From contig RJMB01000001.1 of NCBI GenBank assembly GCA_003725585.1, positions 248,001 through 312,000 on the forward strand: a DNA stretch of 64,000 nucleotides. The letters run 5' to 3'. Positions 59,645 to 64,000 of the stretch are shown here, in pieces; position 1 is the stretch's first letter; every line of letters begins with the position of its first letter. The notes beneath the pieces were generated by a model. It searched no databases, was not told the DNA's origin, and saw only the letters and a list, made by a program, of their open reading frames with translations. The stretch comes from Halostreptopolyspora alba. Lineage in GTDB: Bacteria; Actinomycetota; Actinomycetes; Streptosporangiales; Streptosporangiaceae. The position numbers and the translations under genes were made by a program.

Positions 59645-62600
59645 ATGCGATTCGGGGTGCTGGGCGCGCTGCAGGTGTGGCGCGCCGACGGCGAACCGGT
59701 GCGTGTCCCCGAGGCCAAGGTGCGCGTCCTGCTGGCGGCCCTGCTGGTGCGCGAGGGGCGCCCCGTCGCGCCCGAGCGTCTGATCGACGAGTTGTGGGGC
59801 GGGGAACTCCCGGCCAACCCGCACCGCGTGCTCCGGGCCAAGCTGTCGCAACTGCGCGGCGTACTCGCCACGGCCGAGGAGGGCGGGCGTGGCCGGGTCC
59901 ACCACGGGCCGGCGGGCTACCGGCTCCGGGTCGATCCCGACGAGGTCGACGCCGGACGGTTCCGCGACCTGATCGAGAGGGCCCGCCGCGCGTCCGAGCC
60001 CCGTACCGCGGCCCCTCTGTACGCACGGGCGCTGGCGCTGTGGCGCGGCCCGGCCTATGCCGACTTCGCCGAGGACTCCTTCGCTGTGGGAGCGGCGACC
60101 CGGCTGGCCGAGGAGCGGCTGACCGCCGTGGAGGAGTGGGCCGAGACCCGGCTGGAGCTCGGCGAACACCGACTGCTCGCCGACGAGCTGGCCACCCTGG
60201 TCGAGCGGCATCCGCTCCGTGAGCGGCTGCTGGCGGTGCTGATGCGGGCGCTGTACCGTTCCGGCCGCCAAGCCGAGGCGCTGAACGCGTTCGAGCTGTT
60301 GCGCAGGCGGTTGGGCGAGGAGCTGGGCGCCGACCCCGCCCCGGAGACCGCCGCCCTGCACCAGCGGATCCTGCGTCAGGTCCCCGATGGGGAAGGCGAG
60401 CGCGGCCCCGGCATGCCGCCGCGGCCCCGCACCAACCTGCCCGCTCCCATCAGCACCATCGTCGGCCGCGACCGCGAGGTCTCCCGGGTCCGCGCGCTGA
60501 TCGACAGCGAACGCCTCGTGACCCTGACCGGTCCCGGGGGAGTGGGCAAGACGCGCCTGGCCCTGGAGGCGGCTTCCGGGCTCGTGGACGGGGGCCACGG
60601 CGGGGTGTGGCTGGTGGAGCTGGGGGCGCTGGGAGCCACGGTCGGCGCGGTTCCCAGCGAGCGGGTCGCCGAGGCGGTCGCCGCGGCGCTCGGCGTTCGC
60701 GACGACACGTCCGAGCGCACCGGCGGTGGTCCGGTGGCCCGCCTCACCGAGGCGCTGCGCGACACCACTGGCCTGCTGGTGCTGGACAACTGCGAGCACG
60801 TGGTCGAGTCGGTCATGGAGCTCGTCCACACGCTGCTCGGCACGGTGGAGGGGCTGCGGTGCCTGGTGACGAGCCGGGAACCCCTGGGAGTCACGGGCGA
60901 GCGGGTCTACGAGGTCACCCCACTGCGGGTCCCGGACACCGAGATCCGCCCGGACGACGGGAACGAGCTGCCCAGCGCCGTGCGGTTGTTCACCGACCGC
61001 GCGGCGGCGGCCGCGCCGGGCTTCCGCCTCGACGCACGCACCGCCCCGGCCGTGACGGCGATCTGCCGCCGTCTCGACGGGCTCCCACTGGCCCTCGAAC
61101 TCGCCGCCAACCGAGTCCGCGCCCTCGGCGTCGCCGAACTCGCCGACCGCCTGGACGACCGCTTCGCCGTGCTCGCCGACGGCGGCCGCGCGGCACCGCG
61201 GCGCCAGCAGACCCTGCGTGCGGTCTTCGACTGGAGTTGGGACCTGCTCTCCGACGCCGAACGCGCGGTACTGCGGCGACTCTCGACGCACGCCGAAGGG
61301 TGCACGCTGGCCGCGGCGGAGGAGGTCTGCGCCGACTCCACGGTCCAAAAGGACGAGGTCATCGGACCATTGTCCCGGCTGGTCGAGTGTTCCCTGGTCA
61401 TCGCGGTGGAGACCACCGACGGAATGCGCTACCGCCTGCTCGGGTCGGTTGGCGCCTACGCCGCCGAACGCCTGGAGGAGGCGGGGGAGGCCGGCCCGGT
61501 CCGCGAGCGACACATGCGTTACTACGCCGACCTCGTCGAGCGGGCCGACGGTTTCCTGCGCGGCCACGAGCAGCGGGGGTGGTTGCGGCGGCTGGACCTG
61601 GAGAGCGCCAACCTACGGGTCGCGTTCGACACCGCCGTGCGGACCGGCGACGCCGACACCGCGCTGCGTCTGGCCGTGGCACCGTTCTGGTACCGCTACC
61701 TGCGCGGCCGGCTCGGTGAGGCCCACGACCTGCTCACCCGCGCGACGGCCGTCGGCGGCGGGTCCCCGGAGGCGGTCGCGGCGGCGTCCGCGTGGCGGGC
61801 GGCCATCGAGCTGCTGGTCGCGGCGCCGGAGGACCCCGCCGCTGTGGCCTCGGCGGGATTGGCCGGGTTCGGGAGCGGCCGCGGCGAGGTCGAGCGGGCG
61901 CGTGTGGGGTGGTTTCTCGGCTCGGTCCTGCTGGAGTTCGGCGAGGTCGCCGCGGCCGGGCGGCTGGTGGAGGAGGCGCTGCCGGTGCTGCGCTCCCGGG
62001 GCGACCAGTGGGCCACCGCCGCGGCCCTGAACGCGCGCGCCTGGATCGCCCAGGCGGAGGGCCGCCTCGCCCGGTTCGAGGACGACGCCCGCCGCGCGCT
62101 GGAACTGTTCCGGGAGCTCGGTGACCGGTGGGGGCAGCTACAGGCGATGCCGGTCCTCAGCCAGCGGGCGAAGGCTGTCGGTGACTACGACGCGGCCCTC
62201 CGTGTCGAACGGGAGGGGCTGCGCATGGCCGAGGACCTGGGCCTGTGGACGGAGGTCTCCTACCGGTTGTCGGAACTGGGGCGACTGTCCCTGCTCAACG
62301 GTGACCACCGCGGGGCCGAGGAGTTCCACAGCCGGGCCGCCGATCTCGCCCGGGAGCAGGGCGACCGGTTCGGTGAGCGCTTCGCCGAGCTGGGGCTGGC
62401 CATGGGGGACCGCCGCGAGGGCCGGCTCGACCGCGCGGCGACCCGCCTCGGCGACTGGCTCGCCCGGCACCGCGACTCCCAGGGGCCCTCGGCTCTGGCT
62501 CTGGTCCTGGCGGAGCTGGGATTCGTCGCCGAGCAACGGGGGGACGCGGACGAGGCGCTGCGCGTCCACACCGAGGGTCTGGCGGCCGCGCGCGCCACGG

Positions 62601-62860
62601 GCTCACCACTGGCCGTGGCTCTGGCGCTGGAAGGGCTGGCCGGCGCGTGGACACTGGCGGGCGCGGCCGACCGTGGCGCCCGCCTGCTCGGGGCGGCCAC
62701 CGCGGCGCGTGAGTCGGTGGGGGTCCCGCTCCCACCGGCCGAGCGAGGAGACGTCGACCGGGTGTCGGCGGCCGCGCGCGCGGCATTGGGCGATTCGGGT
62801 TTCGCGGCGGAGACGCGTTCCGGGCGTGCGGCGGGACCGGAGGGGGTCGACGCGCCGTAG
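59645..62860 (+). CDS. SARP/AfsR-like regulator with BTAD, NB-ARC-type ATPase and TPR domains
   Basis: 1071-residue regulator. Residues 1-95 are the OmpR-like winged helix of SARPs (MRFGVLGALQVWR, RLIDELWGGELPANPHRVLRAKLSQLR), 100-245 the BTAD domain (LIERARRAS, ALWRGPAYADF, LLAVLMRALYRSGRQAEAL), around 296-303 the P-loop GPGGVGKTRL with Walker B GLLVLDNCEHV, and the last 400 residues form TPR-like helices. ATG 59645 follows the promoter region shared with the divergent exporter. AfsR-type proteins activate secondary metabolism; a direct target here is likely the exporter. Confidence 0.92.
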   Translation: MRFGVLGALQVWRADGEPVRVPEAKVRVLLAALLVREGRPVAPERLIDELWGGELPANPHRVLRAKLSQLRGVLATAEEGGRGRVHHGPAGYRLRVDPDEVDAGRFRDLIERARRASEPRTAAPLYARALALWRGPAYADFAEDSFAVGAATRLAEERLTAVEEWAETRLELGEHRLLADELATLVERHPLRERLLAVLMRALYRSGRQAEALNAFELLRRRLGEELGADPAPETAALHQRILRQVPDGEGERGPGMPPRPRTNLPAPISTIVGRDREVSRVRALIDSERLVTLTGPGGVGKTRLALEAASGLVDGGHGGVWLVELGALGATVGAVPSERVAEAVAAALGVRDDTSERTGGGPVARLTEALRDTTGLLVLDNCEHVVESVMELVHTLLGTVEGLRCLVTSREPLGVTGERVYEVTPLRVPDTEIRPDDGNELPSAVRLFTDRAAAAAPGFRLDARTAPAVTAICRRLDGLPLALELAANRVRALGVAELADRLDDRFAVLADGGRAAPRRQQTLRAVFDWSWDLLSDAERAVLRRLSTHAEGCTLAAAEEVCADSTVQKDEVIGPLSRLVECSLVIAVETTDGMRYRLLGSVGAYAAERLEEAGEAGPVRERHMRYYADLVERADGFLRGHEQRGWLRRLDLESANLRVAFDTAVRTGDADTALRLAVAPFWYRYLRGRLGEAHDLLTRATAVGGGSPEAVAAASAWRAAIELLVAAPEDPAAVASAGLAGFGSGRGEVERARVGWFLGSVLLEFGEVAAAGRLVEEALPVLRSRGDQWATAAALNARAWIAQAEGRLARFEDDARRALELFRELGDRWGQLQAMPVLSQRAKAVGDYDAALRVEREGLRMAEDLGLWTEVSYRLSELGRLSLLNGDHRGAEEFHSRAADLAREQGDRFGERFAELGLAMGDRREGRLDRAATRLGDWLARHRDSQGPSALALVLAELGFVAEQRGDADEALRVHTEGLAAARATGSPLAVALALEGLAGAWTLAGAADRGARLLGAATAARESVGVPLPPAERGDVDRVSAAARAALGDSGFAAETRSGRAAGPEGVDAP

Positions 62861-63377
62861 GGGCTCCCGGGCGGGTGTACGGGTGGTTTCGGCCGCGGAC
62901 GCGCCCCGCCGGAGCCCGGCGTGCCCGCCGAAACCAACCGGGGCCGCGTCACCAGGGGCGCGGCCAGGACCGTGGCGCCGAGCAAGATGAAGAGGCGCGA
63001 TCTCCATTCACCCGGTCTCCCGCGCCGCGATGCGCACCTTCCTCCACTCGACGGCCCGAGTCGTGCTCCGCTTGGGGGCTCCTGACTCCCGGGTTTCGCG
63101 GCTGGGGGAAACACCGTCCCGTGCGAGCGTTGTCTCCGTGGTGCGGCACGGACGTCGACCGGCGGCGGGTGGCACCCACGCCTCTTCGGATATCTCGTTG
63201 GGTGTGGTCGCGGAGCGGAAGCCGGCCGTGACACCATCATGCTCGGACGCGGGACGCCAGAACCGGAGGATGGAATGGGGCGGGGTGGAGACACCCTGCG
63301 TGTGGGTGGTGACCAGGTGCGGTCCTTCCGGTCGGCGTGGCACCCCCCGCACCGGCGCCGCGCGTTGTCGCGGCGTC
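62861..63377. other. Non-coding or decayed stretch
   Basis: About 520 bases after the SARP gene without a supportable gene. Frames open here have unusual composition and no conserved motifs; some may be eroded parts of the following remnant. Confidence 0.4.
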
Positions 63378-63557
63378 GTCCCGCTTGACGGGTGGGTCGT
63401 CGGCGCGTGGAACGTTGGCGAACAGGGTGAGCGGCTGAATGTGAGCGTGAGCGCGTTCGAGTCCCTGGGGGCGCGGGACCGGGAGGCGATCGAACGCGAA
63501 GCCCGGTCTGTCGCGTCGCTCCGCGAGGCTGACCGCGCCGAGGTGATCTTCGACTGA
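63378..63557 (+). pseudogene. C-terminal remnant of an AlkZ-like winged-helix protein
   Basis: The last 59 residues of an open frame read VPLDGWVVGAWNV, LNVSVSAF and ARDREAIEREA, matching the end of actinobacterial winged-helix DNA-binding (AlkZ/DNA glycosylase-like) proteins, where a VDGxVxGTW strand precedes the last helices. The sequence upstream in the same frame does not look like the rest of such a protein, so most of the gene is missing or scrambled. Confidence 0.5.
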
Positions 63558-63617
63558 TCGGGGAGTTCACCGCGCTGTACGGAAAAGCGGGCACTTGCAC
63601 GGGGCCGGGGACTGAGA

Positions 63618-63644
63618 GGGGACGGATGCCAGTTGGCCGTCCCC
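63618..63644. terminator. Terminator hairpin
   Basis: Perfect 8-base stem GGGGACGG/CCGTCCCC with 11-base loop, just past the stop of the minus-strand MFS gene at the window edge. Confidence 0.6.
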
Positions 63645-63649
63645 GTCTG

Positions 63650-64000
63650 CTAGGACGGCGCCGGGGAGGACTCGGCCGGTTCGGCGGGCTCGGGGGTGGC
63701 GGCGACCCGGGTGAGGGTCGCGGTGGTCAGGACGGCCGCGGCGACGCCCCCCGCGGCGAGGAAACCCGTGGTGTGGGAGGTCGCGGCGATGAGCGGTCCC
63801 GCCAGCAGCGGGGAGAGGAACTGGCCGGTGAACATCGCGGTGCCCTGGAGGGAGGTCGCCCGCCCGCGTAGCCCGGCCGGGGCGTGATCGGCGATCAGCA
63901 CGGTCAGCGCGGGCATGGCCAGCGCGTTGCCCACACCGGCGAACGCCGGGGCCAACAGTAACGGGACCGGGTGGCTCACGGTTCCGTACAGCAGGAAGGC
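63650..64000 (-). CDS. MFS transporter, C-terminal part (cut by window edge)
   Basis: Partial gene; about 116 C-terminal residues are visible and the frame remains open to the window end. The sequence has helices typical of the last third of a 12-helix MFS carrier (LLLAPAFAGVGNALAMPALTVLIAD, then GQFLSPLLAGPLIAATS) and an acidic Pro/Glu-rich tail. The loop APAGLRGRATSLQGTAMF matches the intracellular loop between helices 10 and 11. Substrate unknown. Confidence 0.82.
   Translation of the reverse strand, partial: AFLLYGTVSHPVPLLLAPAFAGVGNALAMPALTVLIADHAPAGLRGRATSLQGTAMFTGQFLSPLLAGPLIAATSHTTGFLAAGGVAAAVLTTATLTRVAATPEPAEPAESSPAPS

Noticed and set aside
59489..61567. Long minus-strand frame continuing upstream of the DHA2 exporter, antisense to the SARP gene
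   Set aside because: It is antisense to a well-conserved coding sequence, rich in Gln/His/Arg/Gly as expected of a shadow frame, and the exporter has a clear start and ribosome site at 59488.
1..64000. tRNA, rRNA, riboswitch or transposase genes
   Set aside because: No T-loop/anticodon arrangement, rRNA motif, known aptamer pattern or DDE/IS protein was recognised by eye; a tRNAscan-SE and Infernal run would settle it.

Overview
The window is 64 kb of very GC-rich DNA with dense coding on both strands and strong third-position GC. Gene content points to an actinomycete: XRE/DUF397 pair, SARP and LAL-type LuxR giants, S-adenosyl methyltransferases of the PF04672 type, a deazaflavin-type nitroreductase, DUF3052, and an MT0933-type antitoxin. 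A secreted cutinase that reads like the Thermobifida enzymes suggests Nocardiopsaceae (Nocardiopsis/Streptomonospora/Thermobifida relatives). That placement is inference. No rRNA, tRNA, transposase or cas gene was seen.

Layout. 0.1-3.1 kb: FAD aromatic hydroxylase, phosphoesterase, S4 RNA-binding protein. 3.4-10.2 kb: a catabolic operon (SCP2-like/hydrolase fusion, aldehyde dehydrogenase, MFS carrier, beta-hydroxyacid dehydrogenase, metallo-beta-lactamase lactonase) faced by a GntR/FCD regulator. A related imperfect palindrome lies at both promoters, so the GntR protein probably controls the operon. 10.8-11.8 kb: PET-hydrolase-like cutinase. 12.1-17 kb: complete branched-chain amino-acid type ABC importer (liv-like). 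17.2-20 kb: LAL regulator. 20.9-22 kb: sarcosine-oxidase-fold protein lacking the flavin-linking Cys. 22.3-25.3 kb: tandem duplication of a styrene/indole monooxygenase-like gene with its promoter block. 25.4-31.8 kb: LysR, MHS-type MFS, DUF3237, DUF1772, nitroreductase-hemerythrin fusion, Asp/Glu racemase, PadR.

32.1-35.5 kb: a decayed small gene and a large membrane-anchored NACHT NTPase carrying a formylglycine-generating-enzyme-like domain, a candidate bacterial NLR-like defence protein. 35.9-39.3 kb: methyltransferase, NTF2-like protein, SDR, HMG-CoA lyase. 39.4-41.4 kb: Rrf2 regulator and an MFS exporter sharing a palindromic operator. 41.7-43 kb: the split version of the SCP2-like/hydrolase module that is fused at 3.5 kb. 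43-46.7 kb: small accessory island with an MT0933-type antitoxin, a five-repeat type I-E-like CRISPR array without cas genes, an XRE/DUF397 pair, two small unknown genes and solitary CRISPR repeats.

46.7-50.3 kb: nitronate monooxygenase, TetR and thiolase-like protein; the first and last share a promoter element that flanks the TetR gene. 50.4-53.7 kb: second PF04672 methyltransferase, sulfotransferase, CapA-like lipoprotein. 54.2-56.1 kb: a peptidoglycan amidase interrupted by a 371-residue intein. 56.4-64 kb: DUF3052 protein, unknown membrane-anchored protein, DHA2-type exporter divergent from a SARP/AAA/TPR regulator, remnant of an AlkZ-like protein, and the 3' part of an MFS gene cut by the window edge.
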